Of a DNA stretch of 64,000 bases, positions 25,377-37,837 are shown one piece after another (position 1 is the first letter of the stretch; each line of letters starts with the position of its first letter). The stretch is from the NCBI GenBank assembly GCA_003991915.1, contig RQTK01000052.1, positions 334,212 through 398,211 on the forward strand, in the 5' to 3' direction. The position numbers and the translations under genes were made by a program. This DNA is from Elysia chlorotica. Taxonomy: Eukaryota > Mollusca > Gastropoda > Plakobranchidae. The notes below the pieces were generated by a model. It was not told the origin of the DNA and searched no databases. It worked only from the letters and a program-made list of their open reading frames with translations.

Positions 25377-25814
25377 GAGACCAGGGGACCCGATCCAGAT
25401 CGGCGCGATCGAGTTTCGAGGGCCCAGGGTCGAGCGTGGTGGGATGCGAACGTCTGGCACTCGCTGACAGTGGTGGCCGCGGTGACCTACCGCTGATGCC
25501 TGGTAGTAGTGGTGCTGGTGGTAGAGTAGAGAGCCATCATAGCACCAACGCGCTGGGTTGGTCTACGTCAAGACTTCCAGAGAACTCAGTGCTACCCATC
25601 TTATTCTGGATCATCAATTCTCAATAAAGTCTATGCTCAAGATCTAGATCGAGCTCCTGTCTGGAGAATACGCAATTCATCATACATTTTTCTAATGACG
25701 ACAAACTAGCCTAGCGCATTAAACGAACCCGCTCTCTTTTTCTCCTCTTCTTGTCCGCTTTTCGATTTTAAATGTATTTTCTAATAATGACAAAGAGTAG
25801 CGAAAAGCAGCAGC

Positions 25815-25851
<37 letters not shown>

Positions 25852-26217
25852 TCGTTAACACAAAAAACAGCTCTCTTTTTTCTGTCTCCTTCATCAAATC
25901 TGCTTTCAGAGTTTGAAAACATTCTAATAATGTCAAAGATTTGTTTAAAAAGTCAACTGCAAGTAAAAAAAATAAATACAACAAAATCAGCAACAACACA
26001 TCCCTGCTTTTCTCTTTACGCCGCTTTTATTTTTTTTATCGAAATATTTTGGTGAAGACAAAATATTACCACCTAAAAGCTAAATTTATCTTCCTAAAAG
26101 TGGTAAAACAATTGCAGCCATTACTGCTTGATTGATTGATTGCAACTGTCCATTGATAAATGCAAACATTGCAGCTTTGGGTGAAAAGTAAGGGTGAAAG
26201 GAAAAAAAAAGAGAGTA

Positions 26218-26220
<3 letters not shown>

Positions 26221-26256
<36 letters not shown>

Positions 26257-26358
26257 AAGATATATATATNNNNNNNNNNNNNNNNNNNNNNNNNNNNNNN
26301 NNNNNNNNNNNNNNNNNNNNNNNNNNNNNNNNNNNNNNNNNNNNNNNNNNNNNNNNNN

Positions 26359-26433
<75 letters not shown>
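26221..26433. repeat. (GA)n and (GATA)n around an assembly gap
   Basis: (GA)n at 26221-26253 and a short TA run precede 89 N (26270-26358); (TAGA)n follows to 26433. The gap is inside the array, so its true length is unknown. Confidence 0.95.
26270..26358. other. Assembly gap, 89 N
   Basis: A run of N bounded by TA and GATA repeats. Confidence 0.99.
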
Positions 26434-26434
<1 letters not shown>

Positions 26435-26984
26435 GAGATGTGAGAGAGAGACAGAGATAAAGACATATATTTACGTTTACATCATTTTCCGCCCACCGAC
26501 TCCCAATGTTTGTGCCAAAGAAACAATGCACAGTTTTGCCAACCTAAAGCATTCAGGTCATTCACCGGAAGAAAACTGTCTTTCTTTTCCTTTATAAAAA
26601 GCATGCATGTTCTACTTCGATAATCACAACCAAGTAATGATAACATCAGGACTCCCAGCATGGCCAAAAAAATATTAGACTCTTTTCTCGCCAATAAGTT
26701 TGGAGTAAATAGAGGCACTTATCAATAAAGAACAAAACAAAACAAACAAAAAACGAAAAGAAAATCCAAGAATAAGAACAAAACAAAACAAAACAAGAAC
26801 AACAAAGCTACTAATGTCATTTTACATGGAAGGAAAATTAATGTATTCTCGAGATCTCCGCTGCAACTCTCTGAGCATAACTTTTTTTTTGTAGATGATG
26901 GCTTTTATTTGGATTGTAATAACGACCCCAGTGCAATATTGTGTTTAGTGGAAAGTACCATCTGTTCTTATTGTAGAACTTAAA

Positions 26985-27150
26985 AGCTCAGTCGCTAGAG
27001 CGGCAAGATGGCATACAACATGAGTCACCTAACCGTGGGATCAAATCTCAATACTTATTAAAACTATTACCTATGCTTAAGGCAGTTCAAAAGTCCCTTT
27101 GACTGCAGACTTGGTAAACCCAGTAGTCTCTGCACCGTGTAAATAAACAT
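26985..27150 (+). mobile_element. Degenerate tRNA-like SINE head
   Basis: AGCTCAGTCGCTAGAGCGGC resembles an A-box region, and about 45 bases on GTGGGATCAAATCTC resembles a decayed B box. The core found in the other copies is not evident. Confidence 0.35.
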
Positions 27151-29699
27151 TGCAAAAGGCTGCTGCACTTGGAAATTGAAGTCACATGAAAGGTGTACTG
27201 CTGAATAGATTTAAAAGCAGCAAACTGAACCTCGAGTCTTTTTTTATTTTTATCTAAAAGAATCGAAACCGAACTATTAATATCTAGAGGTAAAGCTTAA
27301 AGTGTTACTTTTTTATGTTTTCCATGGTGTACAGTGTGCCACTTAGACAATTGTATTGAGGATTGAGCAAAATTTGGAGAAACTACGTGGAAGGCTAAGA
27401 ATCTATAAAATAGGGGTTAGGAACGAGCTTCAGTAGTCCGCTTCGTTTGATTTTTTGAAGCCATGCAAACATTATTTGGCATGAGGAAAATACAAACGAT
27501 ATAATTTCAAGAAGAAAAAAAAATCAATCGATGTAGGATAAAGCTTGGACTCAGCTGTCTAATAACATCAGTTTTGTAAAGTTCAGGGAGAGGTAGGAGT
27601 ACCATTGACTCCAGGAGTGGAACGGTGTATCCGCGAAACCAAGCATAGAAGCTTTTATTATCACAGAATTATTGCATTGTAAAACTAACATAGACTATAA
27701 ATATATAAAACACACTATTTGTGTCCTAACACCTACTGCGACCCTAGCTATGATCTCAGTATCATGTAAGTGATCCCCATGATGATGATCGTGATGATTA
27801 AAATCATCGTGATAATGACACTGCATATACCGGTGATTATAAAACCATAGGCTTTCCTGACAAACAATTAGCTATAGCCATTCTTTTTAATGAAGAAAAA
27901 AAGTTTCCCCATTCCAACATCATCAAGCAAAACTAACACATCACCGACAATTCATTTCAGTATTTTCGAAAGAAGACATAAAAAAATCAATTTGAATTAA
28001 AAACGGTTTAGCTGCAGCAATGTAACAAAATAACCCATGGAATAAAAAGAAGTTAAGTATTTATAAACAGCACAGTGACATGTTTGGTGAGGAATCTAGT
28101 GTAAAGTTTATATCGGCCTTTTCAGTTTTGAGTATCAAAATGATGATGGACTCTAAAGTCTGAAGCGCAGCATATGGCGCATCATGGCTGCTATTCGACA
28201 CCGGCCTTCGTGCTAAACTGCATGATCACTTGCGCACCACCGCACCCGCGATAGTGTAGCATGAAGTAAGCAACACAAAACGGTTACACAAAGAGAAACA
28301 ATTGATTTAAAAAGTAGTAAAAGCCCATAAAAAACAACCTTGTCAATAAAACATGCAGTTTTTACTTTTCAAAAGTTATAGTGACAAAGGGGTCTGATAA
28401 TCTGTTGCGCTGTAGATAGAACGTAACGTGTCCCTAGCAGTTTAAAGTTATAATCTTGATCTATACACGCATTCAGCCTTGGGGACAGATGTCGCCCACT
28501 GTTTTTCTGCTGTCTCTTTTAAAACAAAAGTTCGTCGTAATGAGATCCGAGTTTTTGACGGACAAATTACAAGGGACGTGCTGTAACGTTCCCTAGCCTA
28601 TCCCATTCTTCTATCACAGCCTCATTGATGTGTGCTAAACTGTGCTTGTAGTATGCATCTATCCTTGCGTCATACGTTCTAACGACAATGTGGTTGCTCT
28701 TCTATGCACGGTAAAATGAACGAGGACCTCTGCTATAATTATGTCGACTTGCTGCAACCTTACCTGCCTTATTTATCACGGTCTTGTTTGTAAATGGACA
28801 ATTTTTAAATAAAAAACAAAATGGAAATTGTATGTCACTTGATCTAACGGAAGCCTATTAATTTTTTTTGTCTTGCGTCGTCTTTGTACTGTTGACAAAG
28901 GTCTCTTTGTATCATTCATTTTCAAGGAAACGCGGGCAGTCAATAAAATTTAATGTATCCTTGCATTGACGTACGTACATTCAACATTTCCGCCCTATGT
29001 TACATCAGAAGGTCTATAATTGTGATGGATTTATACCGTCCCTTTTATGACTAGATAATTATGTAACCTTGTTACCCCTTGTTTTATTCTTATACCTGTG
29101 CCAGGGAGCAACTTCCATAGCAACATGTCATTCATATTTCCAGCTTTTAGTTTTCATTTGTTGACTCTTAGTCAGTAGCGGATGCACGCGGATTTTAATT
29201 AATTGCCTATCAGAACGCCTTGCTCCCCTGTTGTTGCATAGATCTCAGTAGATGCGCTGAGTTTAGTTACTGTACTCGTTTCCCACTCTGTATTTATTTT
29301 TTAGACTCAATTTCTCTTGGTTAGCATTATATAAAAATTGACCCAAATCGACAACTATTTTAACTTCGGTAGTATCACGTCCATATTGATTGAACCTTAA
29401 GTTAAAATATACTTTACAGAAATAGTAAAAACAATTTTTAAAAGTTAAAAGAAGCTTAGAGTGACAAATTAAAAAGTAGAAGAGGCGAAAGAAAAACCAA
29501 GACTTCCCACTCCTTTGCTTGCTTTGCTTCTTCCAATTGGTAATTAAAAAAAAATATGATTTTTGTGATATAATAATTGCATGCAGTTTTATAATATAGA
29601 GCTATAAAGCTTAACCGAATTCCGGCTAATTAACACGTTTTGAAAGCTAGAAAATACCCCCCAAACCCGCATAATATGATGGTTCATGAGGTTGCGACG

Positions 29700-29950
29700 A
29701 ACTTGAGAAGTGAAAGATTCGTCAAACTTGGCTCCAGTCTTCACATGCACTTAGTGTGATACAATGGTTTATGGTGGAAAAACTGCAACAATTCAGCATA
29801 AATTGCAGAGATTTCACGCCAGAAGAATGGGTTTTCATTTTTCTAACATGCAGCGCTCCAAGTCCGACCTTTGTTAAAACCGTTCCGTCGTATGAAGTAA
29901 CAATCGTGTTATTTGTCTGTTTTAACATTGCTTGGGCCAGGATTGTTCGT
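29700..29950 (-). mobile_element. Retropepsin-region fragment of an LTR retrotransposon
   Basis: One minus-strand frame reads NNTIVTSYDGTVLTKVGLGA, a basic segment, then LQFMLN and ITLSACEDWSQV. This spacing resembles the end of the protease domain in Gypsy-type polyproteins (Y-x-G, short strands, F-x-V, then L-x-AC-x-x-L). The active-site DTG is not present, and reverse transcriptase and LTRs were not seen nearby. Recognition is by pattern from memory. Confidence 0.42.
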
Positions 29951-31592
29951 TTTCGGCTTTTGCTTATTACAATCACAGTCATTAAAATAGATTATTTACG
30001 TGGATGTTTAATAATTCCCAGTAAAGGACCCTTCTTTCAAGGAAACCAAAAAGACGTGAAAATCACCTATGATTTAAAAAAAATGCTCTGCTCTGTAAGA
30101 CTCACTATTTCTTAGAAAAGACACAAATAAAAATGGAATATGTTGGCTTCTACTGTTCATCAGCTACAGGACAATCTAGATGCAACCTATTTCTAGTTAA
30201 GTGAATTTGGATTCAAAAAAATAATCAACAAATCGTCACATTTGTTTTCAAATTGGACAAAAAGTTCAGGTACAAAAAAAAAAAAAAAAACAAAAACCAC
30301 CCAACGCCAATCAAACAAAAATTTAGAAAATAACCCAGCAAAAAAAACACCCCCCCCCCCTAAAAAAATAACAACACCAAACAAACAAAAACAAAAACAA
30401 CAACAAATCCCATTATAACAAAGCCTGGTCAATTTGAAACAAACAAAATAAAAAAAAAAAAAAACCCCCCCCCCCCCCCCCCAAAGGGACAAACAAAATC
30501 AAATTGATAATATGAAAATAGAAAAAAAAACCTGGTATATTTACTTTAAACCACCGTGATAATGCAAATTCAATTAGCACTTTCCAGCAAAAACATAGGC
30601 TGCAAGTATCACAATGTTTTTCCAAATAATTAAATCTGCCATGAAGAGCAAACAAGATAATAAAAAAAACACTACAAAAACAAAACTAATGTGAAATTAG
30701 GCTATAACTAACTGCAGGAATTTCTTTGCATTTCTTTGCGGAAAGGTTTACATTGACCTTGTTAACATTTCATATCACAACAGGAAACTTCTTAAAGTCT
30801 CTGACAGTCATGTTCCGTAAAACATCTTTTTTTTGTTTCCTACCATTTTGTTTGATGACGAGTGACAGCCTGTTGATTTTTTTGTCTCTTTTTCTAGGAT
30901 CAAGCGTACATATTTATATTTTTACATTATTAAAAGCATGACTAATGGAAACGATGAAATATCAGTTTTAGTTTTAAAAACAACGAGTGCCAACGAGATG
31001 CTAAACATAACCTGTTATCAATCCCCATATCGATCTTAGAAAAACCAACCCATGGGATATGTCGAATTAACTCTTTGAAACTGAAGTTTTATATATTAAA
31101 AATAATGCCTTTTTTAAAGCATAAACTAAACAACTAAGGAAATAAAATGTGAACATAATACTATAAAGAACACTTAATACATAATTAAGACGACACTTCA
31201 TTATGAGTAGAAGAGCCCGACAGTTTTAAGTGACTAAAATCCTTAGTCTCTGATCGGGACTTTGGTATGATCTATATCGATCTTATAGAATCTAGATCTT
31301 AACCGACGAATAGCTCACATTTCAAAGTGGTATGCTCCTTGTAAGACAAAGTTCGAGATGACACTGAAGCGACAGAAATTGTACACGACTAGTCTCACGG
31401 GGCCCAATTAAATCTATTTATATCGATATTACTCTTTTTTTTTCAATTTTCAGGCTAATGTCCTTTCCGAAATCAGTGCATTAATTTGTCACAGCGGCAA
31501 TAGAATTACGGACCGGGTGCTGTATTAAGCTACGACCAAAGTAAAACTACACTCCAAGCTTTAATTAGTTGGACTCGAACTGAAAGGTGACT

Positions 31593-31820
31593 GAAGTTGC
31601 TCAGTACCTAGAGCACACGGCTCCAAATCAGAAACCCCAAGATCAGGCTGTCTTGTTACTTTCGTGTCGAGTTGGACTCATCAATTTTGCTGAGACATAA
31701 CATTGTCCTGCTGTCGTCGCTTCGTGTCTGTGTGGCAGCATGTGAAACCGTCAGACTTAAGTCTCAAGATTCATCTGTAAGAAAGCCCAGTAACTGACAA
31801 CAAACCAATAATCAAACAGA
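31593..31820 (+). mobile_element. SINE copy, diverged core
   Basis: A tRNA-like head with TTGCTCAGTACCTAGAGCAC and the distal block TGTGTGGCAGCATGTGAAAC are shared with the intron 2 copy. The tail is A-rich with ACAAACCAATAATC. Confidence 0.55.
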
Positions 31821-32431
31821 AAACTCCACCAATACAAATGTGGCGTAAAGGCAGCACGGCAATGACATGACATTGAAATCATGTTAGTGATAGCCTGATA
31901 GGCAGGTCTGGAGTGAAATTAAACTTGACATGATCAGCGCCAGCCCCAGTGTTACATAATCCACATGACTAGTCGCTGGTGCAAAAAAGGCAACACCCCC
32001 AAAGTAAATGTTCTTACGACGTGCAAGTTTGCAGGTTGTGTTTGTGTGTGTGTGTGTGTGTGTGCGCGTACGTGTGTGTATTTTTTCCTTTCGCTCCTAG
32101 CCAGAGTGTACTGTCTTCGGTAACAAAGAAATATCCTTTTTGGTTAGACTACGTGCTAACCTGGTCTTTCCGTGATTCTTTTCTGTCTTTTCTCTTTACC
32201 GTTTTTGACATTAATCTCATTTTCCATCACTGCCGTTATAAATAAATAAAATTGGTAATGCAGATGTATAATAGCTGTTTCTAAAGGTATATCAATACAT
32301 TGAAATACACGAGAAAGTTGGACTGGTATACTCATACATACATGCTTGCAAAAAGACACAAGCCCACAGAAAAAAAGTATTGTTTACATAGCTAAAGGCT
32401 AGCTTTACAACGGATAAGACATCGAGGTGAA

Positions 32432-32441
<10 letters not shown>

Positions 32442-32490
<49 letters not shown>
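32442..32490. repeat. (GA)n microsatellite
   Basis: About 24 GA units on the plus strand, preceded by a short imperfect GA stretch. Confidence 0.95.
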
Positions 32491-32494
<4 letters not shown>

Positions 32495-34594
32495 TGCCGT
32501 TCTCCATGTGCTGAACAGATTCAAACAAAGCTTTGAAAGGTTTGTTTGTAAACCTCGAACCAGTGCCCCTGTGAGACGATCCTGCCAGAGTTTATCGAAA
32601 TGTTATATTGTAAAGCAAAACTTGAGTGATTTAGAAGGAATAACTTCTTATCTCTAGATAAGTTATAGATGTAGGAAGATCGTGAAAATCTACCCTAATC
32701 GTAAGTTGGGCACAAAGCTGGGGTAAAAAGAGCCAGTGCTTTAAAATAAAAATCAATTGAATCGAAATTCTTCAAATGGTGGATTTTTGGTGGATTATTC
32801 CATTGAAATTGAAAACATTCGTTCAAAAAGGAGGGGCCAACAGATAACTCCATATATACCAAAAAGGAAAAAAAAAGATTAGGATTAGGGTGAAGGAAAC
32901 ACGATTTCCTTTAAAATGATCTTAGGAGGGGAAAAAAAGCATTTAGAAGTGTTTATTTGTTTGTTGTTGCTTTTTTTTGTCTTTTTTTCTTCTTGACGTC
33001 AACATTTACGCACTTGAAATATCAATTTGTTTTTGCTTTTTCTGTGATTCATTCAAACTATACCTGCAAGCTCTTTTGCTTCATCGTTCACCTGTAAGTT
33101 TGTGGTCCCCTCCCTCGACCCCCCCCCCTTTCCCGAAAAAAAAAGTAGCATTTATGACAAGCTCAAACTCAAAGGATGAACAAAATGTAGTCATCCTTTA
33201 ATGGTATTTATAACAAACCAACGTAGGCTTAAGGTGAAATTTACCTTTACGAAGTCACATCGGCATTTTAAAGATTAATGAGAAAACGTTTTTATGAAGG
33301 GTGAACAACCGGCAAAAAAGCATGACCGAAAAACTTCACCAGAATTTTATATGAATTTTGGCGAGCGAAACCTGCCGTCAGATTTTGCTTCTTAAACACA
33401 ACCTAGATTAGAACACGGCAAGGTTAAGCTATCGTGTGGGTATTTTCAGTGTTAGTGCCATGTAAAAACCTAAACATGAGACGTTTTTGTCGGGCAAGTT
33501 TTGCTGAGGAATAAGATGCCTGTAGTCTTGTCAATGGAATCCTGTCGACAAGTACTTCGGTTTAAAGTCACGTGTGTTTCGAGGGAGGTAGGAGCCTCAG
33601 TGCTAAAAGCTCATCGGAGGCATGTCTAGAATTTCATGGTAAGAAAACAGCACAATGACCTCGTAACCCAGAGATTCCAACACCAGGCAAAACCAACAGA
33701 AAAGGAAAAGTCAGGATGGAGCTCTTAAAGAATAGTGGAAATTTTCGGCTAAGAATTTATTTCTGGCTGGCGTTTTTGGAATGACATTATCATACCAGTG
33801 CTCTATATTTAACAACTCGTTGTATCCGTTTGTCTACATAAGTCTGCTTGGTTTATTTTTCTGTCCCGCAATGCATTTTATTGGTCTAGCAGCCGGAGTG
33901 AATGTGATATGAAAATTCAAAATGTCTAAATATGTCTCTTTTTTATTGTGCATATCAACACAAGCTTGTTAATTTATCACCGTGCTAATTAACAAAATAT
34001 CTTTTTTTTTTTTTTACAGTCCTGCCGTATTGATTTCTATCGCGCTTTTTTATTTTCAAGGCTAACTGTAGTAAAAAAAACAAAAACAACAAAGAGCAAA
34101 ATTTTATTTTAAATATTTTGTCTACCGAATTCCGGCTAATGATAGATTGCCGCATTCACGCTGCCAAATTAAAAACGAAGCCTAGTCTTCTTACCGCCTA
34201 AATTTACACAAGAAACTGTGTTTTTTACGCTCATTGTTTAATATTCCACGCTTTTCTGAGTGGCAGATGATGCTGTTTACTTCTTTAATAACTTAATTAC
34301 GTGATCCTGTCTTTTTTTATGTCGGTGTGGACGTAAAGAAGATAAAACGGAGCACAGCATTGATTATAAAGCGCAATAAACGTGTAATGTGATGCATCAG
34401 TGTCAGTGCATGGCTTCAGCGTAATTCTAATTTGATACACATCATCTGCATACGAGTATTCGTGACATATTTCTGTTCTGATTATTGATCTATCTGTAGG
34501 GCTTTCACTATATGCAATGATCTGTGATTTATACATTTCTGCTTAAATCTATAAAAAAAAATCCCAATATATTTTAACTGCTTTCTTACAGCAC

Positions 34595-34800
34595 TTAGGT
34601 TGTATCGTGAACGGGTCCAAGAGTAACGATGACAATTTGACAATGCTACGGACAGTCATACATGGAGAGAGCGCAGATAGCAGAACCTGTGTCTGAGTCC
34701 ACATTGTGTATACTGCCACCAATCCAACCTATTCGCCCAAACGAACAGGAGACCTACTCAGCAGTGCCCCTAAGCCCCAATAAAAACAAAAACAAACAGT
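34595..34800 (+). mobile_element. Probable SINE-like element with A-rich tail
   Basis: The segment ends CTAAGCCCCAATAAAAACAA followed by more AAACA units, a SINE-style tail after a GC-richer body. The head is not recognisable as a tRNA and the core motif is absent, so it would be another subfamily. Confidence 0.35.
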
Positions 34801-36060
34801 TACAGTAATGTTGATCTATGTCGCATTTCTCTCGTGACTTACAGAGTAAATTCTATGAGTGCTTAGAACGATAAGCCCACAGCACGACGATTTCAGGTCT
34901 ACTCATTTTGCATAATATTAAACCTTTACCCCTGTCAAAAGTGCACCTATCCAAGAAGTGGGACTCTATTCGTGCCTTTCAGAATATTCTCCGGTGCCAG
35001 ATGTATGAGTCGTTAACGCATTGGAGTTTGGACTGATCGGGAAATAGCTTACTAACTTCTTCTTGCTTTTTCACATTGCGCATTTGCATCTGTTTCACTG
35101 TTTGACGCTTGTAATAATTTTTTGTTGTGAGCTGGACGTTGTCTTAGGTTTAACCAAGTCTTTCAGTTTTGTTTGTATTTATTTTGAGTTCGCCACAATT
35201 CGTCTCGTTCACTTGTGTAGTTTAGCGCAATGGTTCATTCGTCTTTATCGCAACGTGTATCAATATCTATGTTTTATCTAGACCAAAGCATTGCTTAACG
35301 AAAACTAATATGACTCATAAATATCATTAAATTATAAACATTTGCACCATGAATTCAACCACACTCTAAAAAGGTTAATACAATTAGTTAGATGAATTTG
35401 AAAAGTTCAAACTGTAATTGATTAACTCTTTTTACTAGATTTTCATTTTACTTCTTAGGCAAAACATCCTTGTTATTAAGTTCCCTTTTAATGTGTGTCG
35501 GACAATTAGAGTGGTGAGATGTAGAATTGAAACTAAACCTTTTTGTTGTTTTAAAGATTTAACACATGTGTGAAATGTGCACGTTGAAAATATTCGACAA
35601 CCGTCCACTATTATGATAACAACCACGATCATGATTATAAAACAAAATCCAAAGAACATAATGTTGGCTCCTCTTCTTTATTACAACATCACTGGTAAAC
35701 CACAAGACGCTACCATTGTACTGTATGCATGACAGTGCACCACCGCTGTTTCCCAAAGGAAAGTAAGTAATAATATTACGTTATTTAGGAAACTTCAGTT
35801 AAGAGTGAACAAACTCGTCTATATAAAACTTTAAAACTAAATTTGAGAAATTCCCAGGCTTTGAAGTATTACAAATTTTAGTTTGTTTGCCGGACGATGT
35901 TTTCAGGTTGTTTTTTTTTTAAAGTTTACCGATATCTTCACTCCATACAGACAACACAGAAATAAGGTGAGGCTTAGGAGCAAAGTTATGTTTGCAAAAT
36001 AATTATATCAATAAACGTATATGTGTTGCTGTATGTTATATGTTTTTCTTGCTACTCTAG

Positions 36061-36130
36061 CTGATTCGCAGATTCGTCAGCGCGGAAATGATGATTACTG
36101 TTGCTCCATTTGATGTATGTATGACGAGAG
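36061..36130 (+). CDS. Candidate exon or relic resembling mitochondrial carrier
   Basis: The acceptor TTTTTCTTGCTACTCTAG and donor AGAG|GTAGGA bracket 70 open nt, phase 0 to 1. The peptide ends TVAPFDVCMTR. This resembles the PFDVVSTR signature I recall from SLC25A34/35-type mitochondrial carriers, with two residues missing before the proline. No neighbouring exons were found, so this may be chance or a pseudogene fragment. Confidence 0.22.
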
Positions 36131-37609
36131 GTAGGAGTTTGGTTTGAAATGTGAACAACAACAATGCCAATGTTATTCAAACAATTTGCCTCTGCACCAT
36201 AATGACTTACCTGGCTTACTGTTGTCAAAATATTTTTTCCTGTTTGTTACATTTCAACAAATGAAGAGATACCTGAAAAAGTGGCTCTCACGGAAGCGTG
36301 AATAGAGGGCTGAGGGATTCAAAGCGACATTCCTAAAAATGTATTGGAAAAAATAAAACAGCAGAATTCAAGTATTATTTTATGAGCATCAGAATATAAT
36401 AACAACAAATCCGTTTTAAGGTAAAAAAAAAAAAAAGTCGAAAGTCGCTGGAAATGACTTTTCTATATAGAAGAAAAGGCATAATATTTATCATTGAATA
36501 TATGCTTTAAAAATTCATGATACGTTCTTTCTTTTTAAAAACGTCTCCTAAGTTATATTTTTATTCTAGATGAACTCAGTGATTTTTTCTGAGGTTTGGA
36601 TCTCAAGTTACCAAAAATCCTGTCTAAAATGTAGGGCATACACAGCGTGCAATCACCAATGAAGCGTACAAATGTATACAATTTTGGGTGATCGAAAGAA
36701 CTATAATTTTGCAATAAGCATTTTGTATTGCACCCGATCTTTGTTGCAATTAAAACTCTGGTATATAAAACCGTGGCTATCTGTTAGAACTTGAGAGTTA
36801 ATAGCATGGAAATTTGATTTTCTTTTGTGAACACAGACTTCTTATCTACGGTTTGGGGTGAAGACAACAACCCATTATAATTATTATAGGATAGGGATAA
36901 GGTCAAGTAGTTTTTCTCACACTCGTAGCGAAATCAAGCAAATCCTTTAATCTGAAACTTAAAAGGTTAAGGGTATCAATGATAGAAGCGCTTTGGAGTG
37001 CAAACTATATGACGCAATGAAAAAGAGTGCGAATTTCGAGTTGTTTACAGGGGGTACTCTGGAATCCTCTCAAAATGTATGTAATGTTTTAAATGTTTGA
37101 TCCTTAACAAGAAATCCCCTTGATAAGAACATATCGGGCAGGCCTTGGTGATCGAAATATAATCGTTTTAACACTACGTGGTGGTGCAAATCTCCTAGAT
37201 CTAGCGTAATCACTTTTAAAAAAGTCCTTATCTTCAAGAATTACTTTCACGTGCCATAAAATATCACAAGTCCCAAAACGGCTTGCTTGCACTCTGCATT
37301 AAAAAGTTTGATAAGATAGAATCTACATTCATCCAGCGTCTGGTGAAATGGTGATTCTTGAGATAATATAGAAGTAAAAGACTCGTACATCAACGAAAAC
37401 TTTAAATTTAACACCAGCTTAGGCTGATAACAGAAGACATCAGCCCAAGTCTCCTATCACACCCAGGAAGACCACGAGACGAGGCGTCACGTGTCTGTGA
37501 GGGTATTAAAACTGGAAGTACACATTTTGAGCTTTAGATTTCAAGCGCGTGAAATAATCAATGTCTTGACTTTATATCTCCTCATATTTTTTTTGCTTCG
37601 GAAGAAAAT

Positions 37610-37611
<2 letters not shown>

Positions 37612-37691
<80 letters not shown>

Positions 37692-37740
37692 TGTAAGCAA
37701 GTAAGCAAATAAGTAAGTAAGTAAGTAAGTAAGTAAGTAC

Positions 37741-37781
<41 letters not shown>

Positions 37782-37786
37782 TAAGC

Positions 37787-37817
<31 letters not shown>

Positions 37818-37837
37818 CAAGTAAGTAAGTTAGTAAG
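37612..37837. repeat. (GTAA)n tetranucleotide array, about 56 units
   Basis: AAGT/GTAA units run almost perfectly for 226 bases with a few GCAA, GTAT and GTAC variants. The plus strand repeats GTAAGT, the consensus 5' splice site, at every unit. Confidence 0.95.

Larger units (their letters stand above)
25380..29699. other. Upstream flank of the ten-cysteine gene
   Basis: The first 250 bases are GC- and CpG-rich and end at CTCAATAAAGTC (near 25620), which could be a poly(A) signal of a plus-strand unit or a solo LTR. A (CAA)n run is at 25812-25850. The rest is AT-rich and unassigned. Confidence 0.4.
29951..36060. other. Intergenic DNA with homopolymers and SINEs
   Basis: Poly-A and poly-C runs at 30275-30485 create false open frames. 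Two SINE-like elements and one GA array are listed separately. No gene recognised. Confidence 0.45.

Noticed and set aside
28766..28790. Minus-strand donor GGCAG|GTAAGG
   Set aside because: Only a 19-base exon candidate precedes it, without a clear acceptor.
35559..35756. GNSGGAL motif on the minus strand, resembling the serine-protease GDSGGPL site
   Set aside because: Only seven residues match, the aspartate is missing, and no His or Asp exons or downstream homology were found.
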